Below are positions 7,601 to 15,320 of a stretch of DNA of 54,530 nt, piece by piece (within the stretch, counting starts at the first letter, position 1; the number at the start of each line of letters is the position of its first letter). The translations under genes and the position numbers were made by a program. Source of the stretch: Pseudomonadota bacterium. GTDB taxonomy: Bacteria; Pseudomonadota; Alphaproteobacteria; Rhizobiales; Xanthobacteraceae. The notes below the pieces were generated by a model. The model had not been told where the DNA came from, ran no database searches, and saw only the letters and a list, made by a program, of their open reading frames with translations. The stretch spans positions 1 through 54,530 of the forward strand of contig JAEWJH010000078.1 of the NCBI GenBank assembly GCA_023386635.1, given 5' to 3'.

Positions 7601-8566
7601 TCACTTCGGCTTGGAGAAGAACTGCCGCAGCTTCGGGCCATGCTCCGGGCTCTGGCGGATGATGCCGGCCCAACCGGCCTCATACGCCTTGTCGAGGAAC
7701 TGCTTGGCGTTCTCGCCCTCGAACTTGATGGTCTGGATGCCCGCCTCCGCCTGCCGCTTGGTGTCCTTGGCGTTCTCCTCGGCGAAAATCTTGGGGCCTT
7801 CCTCCTCGGCCTGCGCGCCGGCCTTGAGCAGGATCGCGCGCTGCGCGTCGTTGAGTTTGTCCCAGGTGGTCTTGTTGACCAGGATCGACACTTCCGAGGT
7901 GTAGAAGCCCGGATCGACGCGATACTTGGTCTTCTCCTGCCAGCCGAGATCGAAGATGCCGGTGATCGGCCAACCGTAGCCGTCGACCACGCCACGCTCG
8001 AGCGCGGTGTAGACTTCGCCCGGCGCGGTCTGCACCACGGTGGCGCCGAGCGCCTGGAAGAAGTCGCGATAGACCGGCGTGATGCGCAGCTTGAGGCCGG
8101 TGAGGTCCGGCTTGGTGATCGGCTTGTTGAGATAAAGCTGGAACGGGTTCATGTCCGCATGGCGGGCCAGGAAGATCGCGTTCATCTTCTCGGCATAGAG
8201 CTTGGCCATGTAGTCATAGCCGCCGTTCTTGCGCAGTTCCGACATGGGAAGCTGGGTCAGCTTCCAGGCGTCGGCCTCCGGCATGACGTTGGTGTAGAAA
8301 GCGCCAGTGTTGTTGGCGATATCGACCACGCCGCTTTTCAGCGCGTTGCCCACCTCGAACGGCGGCATCGCCTTCGGCCCACCGATATAGTTGATCTGCA
8401 GGACGCCCTTGCCGGCGGCGTTGACCCGCTCGATGAAGGTTTCGAACCCACGCGCATAAGTGGTCTTTTCCGCGAAGGCCGAGACCGCCTTCAGCGTGAC
8501 TTCCTGCGCGGCCACGGTCTGCGGCAACGCTGCGGCAAGCGCCGCGAGCAAGATCCAACGTTTCAT
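7601..8566 (-). CDS. TRAP transporter substrate-binding protein (DctP family)
   Basis: 321 residues with a clear signal peptide (MKRWILLAALAAALPQTVAA) and the DctP-fold body, including LTGLKLRITPVYRDFFQALGA and GEVYTALERGVVDGYGWP, which carry the substrate-carboxylate arginine and the YTALERGVVDG signature. I start at the ATG at 8566, because GGGGGAG sits seven bases upstream, rather than at an in-frame ATG six bases earlier that abuts the same site. It is periplasmic and delivers a carboxylate to the TRAP permeases. The promoter region contains AT-rich palindromes (8612-8628). Whether the ligand is an aromatic acid cannot be told from sequence. Confidence 0.9.
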   Translation of the reverse strand: MKRWILLAALAAALPQTVAAQEVTLKAVSAFAEKTTYARGFETFIERVNAAGKGVLQINYIGGPKAMPPFEVGNALKSGVVDIANNTGAFYTNVMPEADAWKLTQLPMSELRKNGGYDYMAKLYAEKMNAIFLARHADMNPFQLYLNKPITKPDLTGLKLRITPVYRDFFQALGATVVQTAPGEVYTALERGVVDGYGWPITGIFDLGWQEKTKYRVDPGFYTSEVSILVNKTTWDKLNDAQRAILLKAGAQAEEEGPKIFAEENAKDTKRQAEAGIQTIKFEGENAKQFLDKAYEAGWAGIIRQSPEHGPKLRQFFSKPK

Positions 8567-8611
8567 GGTCATTCTCCCCCGGTCGCGCCGGCACAGCACA
8601 GATGCAATTAT

Positions 8612-8628
8612 TTTAATGTTAAAGCTTT
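8612..8628. promoter_or_regulatory. AT-rich palindromes before the TRAP operon
   Basis: Two overlapping symmetries: TTTAA-TG-TTAAA (8612-8623) and AAAGCTTT (8621-8628). They lie about 50 bp upstream of the binding-protein start. The AAGCTT core is shared with the operator-like site at 13-28, so common control by the MarR protein is possible but weakly supported. Confidence 0.3.
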
Positions 8629-8794
8629 TGCGACCGCAAGTGCGATGAACTTTGCCGATGAAACCGGGCGATGAACCGCGGCACGGCACGGCCCACCGGC
8701 GGTCTGGTCAAGCCCGCCCACGCACTGGTACCGGCGGAACCGTGCGGCGGTATGCGATCCCATCATGGATGAAATCGCACACCAGAATGTTGAT

Positions 8795-8818
8795 TGAAAC
8801 GATTCCAGTTTCGTTTCA
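8795..8818. promoter_or_regulatory. Perfect inverted repeat TGAAACGA-8-TCGTTTCA, candidate operator
   Basis: Eight-base arms match exactly around an eight-base spacer. It lies 71 bp before the start of the iron-sulfur subunit gene. The arm spacing puts the two halves on neighbouring faces of the helix, as for a dimeric regulator. No obvious cognate regulator gene is adjacent. Confidence 0.5.
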
Positions 8819-8826
8819 GCCTTTCG

Positions 8827-8849
8827 CCAGCCGGGTGATGCCCGGCTGG
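8827..8849 (+). promoter_or_regulatory. GC-rich leader hairpin before the molybdo-hydroxylase operon
   Basis: CCAGCCGGG-TGATG-CCCGGCTGG forms a perfect nine-pair stem with a five-base loop, ending 39 bp before the start codon. There is no T-run after it, so it is unlikely to be a simple terminator; it could be a 5' leader structure or a second protein-binding dyad. Confidence 0.45.
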
Positions 8850-8888
8850 AACAATTCCGGGCGACGGCCCGGGCAGGGAGTGCAATCG

Positions 8889-9344
8889 ATGATCCGGCTC
8901 AACATCAACGGCAAGGATTACGAGGTCGACGTCGAGAACGATACGCCCCTTCTCTGGGCGATCCGCGAGAACGCCGGGCTCACCGGCACGAAATACGGCT
9001 GCGGCATCGCCCAGTGCGGCGCCTGCACCGTGCACGTAGACGGCGAAGCGGTGCGCTCCTGCGGCATGCAGGCGAGCGACGCGGTCGGCAAGTATATCAC
9101 CACCGTCGAGGGGCTCGCGGTCAACGGCACGATGCACCGGGTGCAGAAAGCCTGGATCGAGCACGACGTGCCGCAATGCGGCTATTGCCAGAGCGGCATG
9201 ATCATGGCCGTCGCGGCGCTGCTGAAGGACAAGCCGAAGCCGACCGACGCGGAAATCGACGAGGCGATCACCAATATCTGCCGCTGCGGCACATTCCAGC
9301 AGGTGCGCGCCGCGATCCACGCCGCCGCCGACTCGGCCGCGTGA
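8889..9344 (+). CDS. (2Fe-2S)-binding small subunit of a molybdenum hydroxylase (IorA-like)
   Basis: 151 residues with both cluster-binding motifs of xanthine-oxidase-family small subunits: the plant-ferredoxin type Cys38-x4-Cys43-x2-Cys46...Cys58 and the C-terminal Cys97-x2-Cys100...Cys131-x-Cys133. The ATG at 8889 has AGGGAG eight bases before it. It would carry electrons from the molybdenum site of the next gene's product. No FAD subunit gene is present, so this belongs to the two-subunit isoquinoline-1-oxidoreductase/aldehyde-dehydrogenase type, which normally passes electrons to a cytochrome c or the quinone pool. A c-type cytochrome gene lies just downstream but probably belongs to the sulfide dehydrogenase. 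Confidence 0.92.
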   Translation: MIRLNINGKDYEVDVENDTPLLWAIRENAGLTGTKYGCGIAQCGACTVHVDGEAVRSCGMQASDAVGKYITTVEGLAVNGTMHRVQKAWIEHDVPQCGYCQSGMIMAVAALLKDKPKPTDAEIDEAITNICRCGTFQQVRAAIHAAADSAA

Positions 9345-9355
9345 GGGAGGGACAG

Positions 9356-11533
9356 ATGAATTTCATTCCCAAACTGGACCGCCGTTCGTTCGTTGTCGGC
9401 TCCGCTGCCGCGGGTAGCGGTCTCGCGCTCGGCCTCGCGCTGCCGTTCGGCGAGGCGCTGGCGCAAACCGCGTCGCCGGAAGTCAACGCCTGGGTCGTCA
9501 TCAAGCCGGACGAGACGGTAGTGATCCGCATCGCCCGCTCCGAGATGGGTCAGGGCACCCTCACCGGCCTCGCCCAGCTCGTGGCCGAAGAACTGGAATG
9601 CGACTGGTCGAAGGTGAAGACCGAATATCCGACACCGGGCCAGAGCGTGGCGCGCAAGCGCGTGTGGGGCGATTTCTCCACCGGCGGCAGCCGCGGCATC
9701 CGCGAGTCTCATGAATATGTGCGCAAGGGCGGCGCCGCCGCGCGCATGATGCTGGTGCAGGCCGCGGCCGACCAGTGGAAGGTGCCGGCCTCCGAATGCA
9801 CGGTGAGCAAGGGCGTCATCTCGCATGGCGCCAGCAGCCGCAGCACCACCTACGGCAAGGTCGCCGACGCTGCCGCCAAGGTGACGCCGCCGACCGACAT
9901 CAAGCTCAAGGACCCGAAGGACTGGACCATCGCCGGCAAGCCGCTGAAGCGGCTCGACACGGTGGAAAAGACCAACGGGCAGATGATCTACGGCATCGAC
10001 GTCAAGCTGCCGAACATGCTGATCGCCGCGGTCAAGGACTGTCCGGTGTTCGGCGGCAAGCTCAAGAGCTATGACGAGGCCAAGATCGCCGGCATGAAAG
10101 GCGTCAGGAAGGTGCTGCGCGTCAACGACAGCACCGTCGCCGTGGTTGCCGACACCTACTGGCACGCCAAGACCGCGCTCGACGCGCTGCCGATCGTCTG
10201 GGACGAGGGCGAGAACGTGAAGGTGTCGAGCGAGACCATCGCCGCATGGCTCAAGGAAGGCCTCGCCGACGATCAGCCGGCCTTCGTCGGCAACCAGGAC
10301 GGGGACATCAAGGACGCCATCGCCAAGGCGGCGCGCAAGGTCGAGGCGGTCTACGCCTATCCGTACCAGAACCACGCGCCGATGGAGCCGATGAACGCCA
10401 CAGCGCTGTTTACCGGCGATCGCTGCGAGGTGTGGACCGGCACGCAGAATGGCGAAGCCGCGTTCGCCGCCGTGCTCGCCGAATCCGGCCTGCCGCCGGA
10501 CAAGTGCGACGTGCACAAGGTGATGCTCGGCGGCGGCTTCGGCCGGCGCGGTATGACCGACTATGTGCGCCAAGCCGTCGCCATCGCCAAGCAGATGCCC
10601 GGCACGCCGATCAAAATGATGTGGTCGCGCGAAGAGGATATGCTGCACGGCAAATTCCATCCGATCACGCAATGCCGGATGGTCGGCAGCTTCGACGACA
10701 AGAACAACCTGACCGGCTTCCGCATGCGGCTGTCCGGGCAGTCGATCCTCGCCTCGGTGCTGCCGGCGCGCATGGAGAACGGCAAGGATCCGGTCGCGTT
10801 CCAGGGTCTCAATCCGCGCGGCGAAGCGGCGTTCGGCTATTCCGTGCCGAACCTGCTGATCGACCATTCCATGCGCAATCCGCCGGTGCCGCCGGGCTTC
10901 TGGCGCGGCGTCAACGTCAACCACAACGCCATTTATGTCGAATGCTTCATGGACGAGCTGGCGAAGTCGGCGGGCATGGACGCGCTGGAATTCCGCCGAA
11001 AGCTGATGGCGGACAAGCCCAAGCATCTCGGCGTGCTCAACGCGGTGGCCGAGAAGATCGGCTGGTCGACGCCGGCGCCGCAGGGCGTCTATCGCGGCCT
11101 GTGCCATCACATGGGCTTCGGCAGCTACGTCGCCGGCGCGGTGGAAATCTCCGTGCTCGACGACGGCAAGAAGATCAAGATCCATCGCATCGTCGCCGCC
11201 ACCGATCCGGGCTACGCCGTCAATCCGGCGCAGATCGAGCGGCAGGTGGCGGGCTCCTTCGTCTACGGCCTCTCGGCGCTGTTCTTCGGCGAATGCACCG
11301 TGAAGGGTGGCCGCATGGAGCAGGAGAACTTCGACACCTACGACTCCATGCGCATCGCGCAGATGCCGAAGGTGGAAGCGATCCTGATGCCGACGGGCCA
11401 CACCCCGTGGGGTGGCGTCGGCGAACCGACCATCTGCGTGGCGGCGCCGGCGGTGCTCAACGCCTACTTCAACGCGACGGGCAAGCGCATCCGCACGTTC
11501 CCGCTGAAGAACCACGGCATCAGCTTCGCCTGA
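9356..11533 (+). CDS. Molybdopterin-binding large subunit, xanthine dehydrogenase family (IorB-like)
   Basis: 725 residues. The start MNFIPKLDRRSFVVGSAAAG is a twin-arginine signal, so the folded enzyme is exported to the periplasm. Molybdenum-site motifs include GGGFGRRG in the middle and PWGGVGEPTICVAAPAV near the C-terminus, where the Glu of GVGEP is the catalytic base of the family. It begins 12 bp after the small subunit gene with GGGAGGGA upstream. Such two-subunit enzymes hydroxylate N-heteroaromatics or oxidise aldehydes. The substrate is unknown; an N-heterocycle is attractive given a NicC-like monooxygenase 4 kb downstream, but the sulfur genes between them weaken the link. Confidence 0.9.
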   Translation: MNFIPKLDRRSFVVGSAAAGSGLALGLALPFGEALAQTASPEVNAWVVIKPDETVVIRIARSEMGQGTLTGLAQLVAEELECDWSKVKTEYPTPGQSVARKRVWGDFSTGGSRGIRESHEYVRKGGAAARMMLVQAAADQWKVPASECTVSKGVISHGASSRSTTYGKVADAAAKVTPPTDIKLKDPKDWTIAGKPLKRLDTVEKTNGQMIYGIDVKLPNMLIAAVKDCPVFGGKLKSYDEAKIAGMKGVRKVLRVNDSTVAVVADTYWHAKTALDALPIVWDEGENVKVSSETIAAWLKEGLADDQPAFVGNQDGDIKDAIAKAARKVEAVYAYPYQNHAPMEPMNATALFTGDRCEVWTGTQNGEAAFAAVLAESGLPPDKCDVHKVMLGGGFGRRGMTDYVRQAVAIAKQMPGTPIKMMWSREEDMLHGKFHPITQCRMVGSFDDKNNLTGFRMRLSGQSILASVLPARMENGKDPVAFQGLNPRGEAAFGYSVPNLLIDHSMRNPPVPPGFWRGVNVNHNAIYVECFMDELAKSAGMDALEFRRKLMADKPKHLGVLNAVAEKIGWSTPAPQGVYRGLCHHMGFGSYVAGAVEISVLDDGKKIKIHRIVAATDPGYAVNPAQIERQVAGSFVYGLSALFFGECTVKGGRMEQENFDTYDSMRIAQMPKVEAILMPTGHTPWGGVGEPTICVAAPAVLNAYFNATGKRIRTFPLKNHGISFA

Positions 11534-11548
11534 TGTCGCGCTCCTCTG

Positions 11549-11587
11549 GTCATTCCGGGTTCGCGCTTCGGCGCGCCCCGGAATGAC
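11549..11587. repeat. Palindromic repeat, GTCATTCCGG family
   Basis: A single hairpin, GTCATTCCGGG...CCCCGGAATGAC, 15 bp after the stop of the large subunit gene. Its position suggests it can end or attenuate the operon transcript, although no T-run follows. Larger relatives are at 44333-44437 and 49961-50088. Confidence 0.7.
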
Positions 11588-11693
11588 AGCAAGGCTTATG
11601 ATCTTGGCCCGTCGCAAGGCCGCCGCTTTTTCTTGATGCTGTCATGCTTTCGGCCATCTTCCGGCTGACCAGGTTCTCTCTTACAAGGACACA

Positions 11694-11990
11694 ATGGCTC
11701 GTTCGCGCACGCTGCTCATTCTCTCTTTTGTTCTCGCAGCGGCCGGCGGTGCTTCCGCCGCTGACGCGCCACGCGGCGCGAGTTCCTGCGTCGGGTGCCA
11801 TGCCGCGCGCCCCGGCATCACCGACGCGCTGCCGTCGCTGAAGGGCCGCAAGGCGAATGAGATTGCCGACGCGATGCTGGCCTTCAAGGAAGGCGGCAAG
11901 CCGGCAACGGTGATGAACCGCATCGCAAAGGGGTTCTCCGACGCGGAGATCACCGCGATCGCCAACTGGTTCGCGGAGCAACAGCCATGA
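11694..11990 (+). CDS. fccA: c-type cytochrome, probable cytochrome subunit of flavocytochrome c sulfide dehydrogenase
   Basis: 98 residues: a signal peptide (to about residue 22), one heme-binding CVGCH at 32-36, and a Met at position 74 that could be the distal ligand. The small class I cytochrome is secreted and accepts electrons from the FAD subunit encoded directly downstream, whose start overlaps its stop (ATGA). This pairing is the fccAB/soxEF arrangement. It also follows the molybdo-hydroxylase genes by 160 bp, so electron transfer from that enzyme is an alternative, but the overlap with the flavoprotein favours sulfide oxidation. Confidence 0.82.
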   Translation: MARSRTLLILSFVLAAAGGASAADAPRGASSCVGCHAARPGITDALPSLKGRKANEIADAMLAFKEGGKPATVMNRIAKGFSDAEITAIANWFAEQQP

Positions 11991-13267
11991 CGTCCGTGCG
12001 CCTCTCCCGCCGCTCCGTCCTTGCCGGTGCCCTGGCCTCGGGCGCGATCGCGTCGACCGTGGGTGCGCCGGCGATCGCCCAGAACGCGCCGCGTGTCGTG
12101 GTCATCGGCGGCGGCTTTGCCGGCGCCGGCTTCGCCCGCGCGCTGAAGCACATCGTCAACAACGTCAACGTGACGCTGGTGGAGACGCACCGCACTTTCA
12201 CGGCCTGCCCGTTCAGCAACCATGTGATCGCCGGATTGCGCGAACTCAGCGCGCAGCAATTCACCTACGAGAAGGTCGCGGCCGACGGCGTGACCCTGGC
12301 GTTCGAACCGGCGATCGCGGTCGATGCCGGCTCGCGCACGGTGACGCTGCGCAACGGCACGCCGCTGATGTACGACCGGCTGGTGATCGCGCCCGGCATC
12401 AGCTTCGACTGGGGTGCGCTCCCCGGCTACGACGAGGCGGCGGCCAAGATCATGCCGCATGCCTGGCACGCCGGCGAACAGACCGAACTGCTGCGCCGCC
12501 AGCTCGAAGCGATGGAGGATGGCGGCACGGTGCTGATGTCCGTCCCGGACAATCCGATGCGCTGCCCGCCCGGCGCCTACGAACGCGCCAGCCTGATCGC
12601 CTGGTATCTCAAGGCCAAGAAGCCGCGCTCGAAGATCATTGTGCTCGACGCCAAGGATCAGTTCTCGATGCAGCGGCTGTTCCAGAATGCCTGGAAGACG
12701 CTTTATCCCGGGCAGATCGAATGGATCGGCCTGTCCAACGGCGGCAAGATCAACACGGTCGATGCCAAGACCCGCTCGCTGGTCGGCGATTTCGATACCT
12801 ATAAAGGCACTGTCATCAATGTGATCCCGCCGCAGAAGGCCGGCACCATCGCCCAGGTGGCCGGCGTCACCGACCGCACCGGCTGGTGCCCGGTCGATCC
12901 GATCACTTTTGAATCCAAAATCGCACCGAACGTGCATGTGCTCGGCGACGCGACACTCGTCGGCACCATGCCGAAATCCGCCTTCGGCGCTTTCGCGCAG
13001 GCGCAGATTTGCGCGGCCGCCATCGCCAAACTGTTCGCCAATGCGACGCCGGACCGGCCGAAGCTGATCAACACCTGCTACAGCATGGCTGCGCCGGACT
13101 ACGGCATTTCGGTCGCCGGCGTGTATCAGCCGGTGGGCAACGATTATCTCGAAGTGGAAGGCGCCGGCGGCAACAGCCCGATCGACGCGCCGCACGCGAC
13201 CCGCGCGCTGGAGGCAAAGTATGCCCACGGCCTGTTCAACACGCTCGCCGGCGAGACGTTCGGCTGA
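11987..13267 (+). CDS. fccB: Sulfide dehydrogenase flavoprotein subunit (FccB/SoxF)
   Basis: 426 residues with a twin-arginine signal (LSRRSVLAGALASG), a Rossmann FAD loop (VVVIGGGFAGAGFARAL) and the three cysteines expected of the family: Cys74 in FTACPFSN (covalent FAD attachment), and Cys193 (RCPPGAYER) with Cys301 (GWCPVDP), the redox disulfide that takes sulfide. It oxidises sulfide to sulfur or polysulfide in the periplasm and reduces the heme partner. It overlaps fccA by four bases and soxX by 47 bases. All signature residues are intact, so activity is likely. Confidence 0.92.
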   Translation: MTSVRLSRRSVLAGALASGAIASTVGAPAIAQNAPRVVVIGGGFAGAGFARALKHIVNNVNVTLVETHRTFTACPFSNHVIAGLRELSAQQFTYEKVAADGVTLAFEPAIAVDAGSRTVTLRNGTPLMYDRLVIAPGISFDWGALPGYDEAAAKIMPHAWHAGEQTELLRRQLEAMEDGGTVLMSVPDNPMRCPPGAYERASLIAWYLKAKKPRSKIIVLDAKDQFSMQRLFQNAWKTLYPGQIEWIGLSNGGKINTVDAKTRSLVGDFDTYKGTVINVIPPQKAGTIAQVAGVTDRTGWCPVDPITFESKIAPNVHVLGDATLVGTMPKSAFGAFAQAQICAAAIAKLFANATPDRPKLINTCYSMAAPDYGISVAGVYQPVGNDYLEVEGAGGNSPIDAPHATRALEAKYAHGLFNTLAGETFG

Positions 13268-13706
13268 ACGGATCGCGGTGGCGCTCGCTGTGCTGGCGAG
13301 CGCGGCAGCGCCGGCACGCGCGGACGGTCTTGTCGCCTATCGCATCGTCGATGACGCGATCCCCGCCTCACTCACTGGCCGGCCCGGCGATGCGGCGCGC
13401 GGCCGGGCCATCGTCGCCAACCGGCAGGTCGGCTTGTGCGTGCTGTGTCACAGCGGCCCGTTTCCGGAGTTGCGCTTCCACAGCGACCTCGCGCCCGACC
13501 TCACCGGCGTCGGCAGCCGGATGAACGAAGGACAGTTGCGGCTGCGCGTGGTCGACGCCAGTCACGCCAATCCGCAAACCATCATGCCGTCCTATTATCG
13601 CGTCGACGGGCTGACCCGCGTGACGCCGGCGCTGCGCGGCAAGCCGCTGCTCGATGCCGGGCAGATCGAAGACGTGGTGGCGTATCTGTTGACGTTGAAG
13701 GATTAG
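13221..13706 (+). CDS. soxX: Sulfur oxidation c-type cytochrome SoxX
   Basis: 161 residues with a signal peptide ending near ARA-DG (residue 34), one heme motif CVLCH at 73-77, and IMPSYY at 121-126 whose Met is the likely distal ligand. Residues 50-105 (GDAARGRAIVANRQVGLCVLCHSGPFPE) are characteristic of SoxX. With SoxA it forms the heterodimer that couples thiosulfate or other sulfur substrates to the SoxY carrier. It starts 47 bp inside the end of fccB, a long overlap, with GAGG about eight bases before the ATG. It is part of a tight soxXYZA run. Confidence 0.9.
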   Translation: MPTACSTRSPARRSAERIAVALAVLASAAAPARADGLVAYRIVDDAIPASLTGRPGDAARGRAIVANRQVGLCVLCHSGPFPELRFHSDLAPDLTGVGSRMNEGQLRLRVVDASHANPQTIMPSYYRVDGLTRVTPALRGKPLLDAGQIEDVVAYLLTLKD

Positions 13707-13710
13707 TACG

Positions 13711-14181
13711 ATGAGCATCACAGACGCTCCCCGCTTCCCCCTCTCACGCCGCGCCGTGCTGGCCGGTGGCGTGCTGACCGCGACCGCGCTGGCAATACGG
13801 CCTGCGCGCGCGACGCCGGAAACCATGCGCGCGGCGATCCGTCAGATCGTCGGCGAGGCGGAAATCAAGAAAGGCCGTGTGCATCTCGAAATCCCGCCGC
13901 TGGTGGAGAACGGCAATACGGTGTCGTGCAGCGTCTCGGTCGAGAGCCCGATGACGGACACCGATCACGTCAAGACGATCCACATCGTCAACGAGAAGAA
14001 CCCGCAACCGAACGTGATCAGCGTCACGCTCGGCCCGCGCGCCGGCCGCGCGCGATTCTCCACGCGCATCCGGCTCGCCGACACGCAGAAGGTGATCGCC
14101 ATCGCGCAACTGTCCGACGACAGCTTCTGGTCCGACAGCGCCGATGTGGTGATCACGCTCGGCGCGTGCCTGGAGGAATGA
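13711..14181 (+). CDS. soxY: Sulfur-carrier protein SoxY
   Basis: 156 residues, twin-arginine signal LSRRAVLAGG, then an immunoglobulin-like SoxY domain (NTVSCSVSVESPMTDTDHVKTI; IHIVNEKNPQPNVISVTLGP). SoxYZ carries sulfur intermediates on a cysteine at the tip of a flexible C-terminal arm. Here the arm reads LGACLEE with Cys153 fourth from the end, instead of the usual GGCGG terminus. The cysteine is kept but the flanking glycines are replaced by bulky and acidic residues, which could change access to partner enzymes. It starts four bases after soxX and its stop overlaps the soxZ ribosome binding region. Confidence 0.88.
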   Translation: MSITDAPRFPLSRRAVLAGGVLTATALAIRPARATPETMRAAIRQIVGEAEIKKGRVHLEIPPLVENGNTVSCSVSVESPMTDTDHVKTIHIVNEKNPQPNVISVTLGPRAGRARFSTRIRLADTQKVIAIAQLSDDSFWSDSADVVITLGACLEE

Positions 14182-14183
14182 CC

Positions 14184-14525
14184 ATGACAGAGACCGCGCA
14201 GACGCCCGCCCGCGTTCTGGTCAACGCACCGAAGACGGCGAAACGCGGCGACCTGATCGAGATCAAGACATTGGTCTCGCACATCATGGAGACCGGATTT
14301 CGCCACGATACGTCGGGCAATCTGGTGCCGCGCAATATCATCACCCGGTTCGAATGCCGCTATGACGGCGCCGTCATCTTCGCTGCGGACTTCTCGCCGG
14401 CGATCGCGGCCAATCCATTCCTGACTTTCTTCGCGGTGGCGACGGTGTCGGGGCCTATCGAGTTCTCGTGGACCGGAGACAACGGCTTTACCGCCACGCA
14501 TCAGGCGATGCTGACGGTCGCATGA
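14184..14525 (+). CDS. soxZ: Sulfur oxidation protein SoxZ
   Basis: 113 residues of the SoxZ fold: RVLVNAPKTAKRGDLIEIKTLVSHIMETG and the C-terminal SGPIEFSWTGDNGFT are family hallmarks. It lacks a signal peptide, as expected, since SoxZ is exported bound to the Tat-targeted SoxY. I start at the ATG at 14184, seven bases after GGAGG; an in-frame ATG at 14178 is too close to that site. It forms the stabilising partner of the SoxY swinging arm. Its stop overlaps the start of soxA (ATGA). Confidence 0.92.
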   Translation: MTETAQTPARVLVNAPKTAKRGDLIEIKTLVSHIMETGFRHDTSGNLVPRNIITRFECRYDGAVIFAADFSPAIAANPFLTFFAVATVSGPIEFSWTGDNGFTATHQAMLTVA

Positions 14526-15298
14526 TGCGGGGTTTCTGGATTCTCGGTGCGATGCTGGCGCTCGCCATGCCGGCCGTCGCCGGCGAGATCGCGCCGCAGG
14601 ACCGCAAGTCCGGCTACACCGGCATGAGCGCGGAGAACCGCGCGATGCAGGACGACGACACCATCAACCCGGCGACGCTGTGGGTGCTCGACGGCGAAGC
14701 ACTGTGGAACGCCAAGGCCGGCGCCGTAAACAAGTCCTGCGCCGACTGCCATGGCGACGCCGCCGCCAGCATGAAGGGCGTGAGCGCGCGCTATCCGGCT
14801 TTTGACGATGCCAGCGGTACGCCGGTCGATATCGAGCAACGCATCAATCTGTGCCGCACGCGGCAGCAGAACGCGACGCCGCTGCCGCCGGAAAGCCGCG
14901 ACCTCGTCGCGCTCTCCGCCTTCATCGGCCGGCAATCGCGCGGCCAGCCGATCACCGCGCCGGACGATCCGCGCCTCACGCCGTTCCTCGCACAAGGCAG
15001 GGCGCTCTACGAACAGCGGCAGGGGCAGATCAATCTCTCCTGCGCGCAATGCCACGACGACAACTGGGGCCGCAATCTCGCCGGCAACATCGTGCCGCAG
15101 GGCCAACCCAACGGTTATCCGCTGTATCGCCTCGAATGGCAGAGCGTCGGCAGCCTGCAACGGCGGCTGCGCAACTGCCTCACTGGCATCCGCGCCGAGC
15201 CCTATCCTTACAACGCGCCGGAATATGTCGCGCTCGAACTCTATCTCCGCCAGCGCGCGGCGGGGATGATTGTCGAGACCCCGGCCGTGCGGCCGTGA
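14522..15298 (+). CDS. soxA: Diheme c-type cytochrome SoxA
   Basis: 258 residues with a signal peptide (to about residue 20) and two heme sites, CADCH (73-77) and CAQCH (174-178), so it is of the diheme SoxA type. The active-site cysteine is Cys219 in RRLRNCLTGIRAEP, the conserved motif whose Cys ligates the catalytic heme. Cys111 in NLCRTRQ is a further conserved cysteine. With SoxX it joins sulfur substrates to SoxY. The start (ATG at 14522 or 14525) overlaps the soxZ stop. It is the last sox gene here; soxB and soxCD do not follow. Confidence 0.92.
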   Translation: MMRGFWILGAMLALAMPAVAGEIAPQDRKSGYTGMSAENRAMQDDDTINPATLWVLDGEALWNAKAGAVNKSCADCHGDAAASMKGVSARYPAFDDASGTPVDIEQRINLCRTRQQNATPLPPESRDLVALSAFIGRQSRGQPITAPDDPRLTPFLAQGRALYEQRQGQINLSCAQCHDDNWGRNLAGNIVPQGQPNGYPLYRLEWQSVGSLQRRLRNCLTGIRAEPYPYNAPEYVALELYLRQRAAGMIVETPAVRP

Positions 15299-15320
15299 GA
15301 TGGAGGTACACTACCTCTCG

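Larger units (their letters stand above)
8567..8888. other. 322-bp divergent intergenic region
   Basis: The gap separates the TRAP operon (minus) from the molybdo-hydroxylase operon (plus). No protein-like frame was found. It holds an AT-rich palindromic patch near the TRAP start, a perfect 8+8 bp inverted repeat at 8795-8818, a 9-bp-arm hairpin at 8827-8849 and a ribosome binding site (AGGGAG) just before 8889. It therefore looks like a two-promoter control region. Confidence 0.6.

Noticed and set aside
9182..11617. Long minus-strand open frame opposite the molybdo-hydroxylase large subunit
   Set aside because: Composition is His/Arg/Ala/Gly-rich without motifs, while the plus strand has Tat signal and molybdenum-site motifs.
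13707..15298. soxB hidden in the sox region
   Set aside because: Every base between soxX and the end of soxA is accounted for by soxY, soxZ and soxA; no metallophosphatase-like sequence is present.
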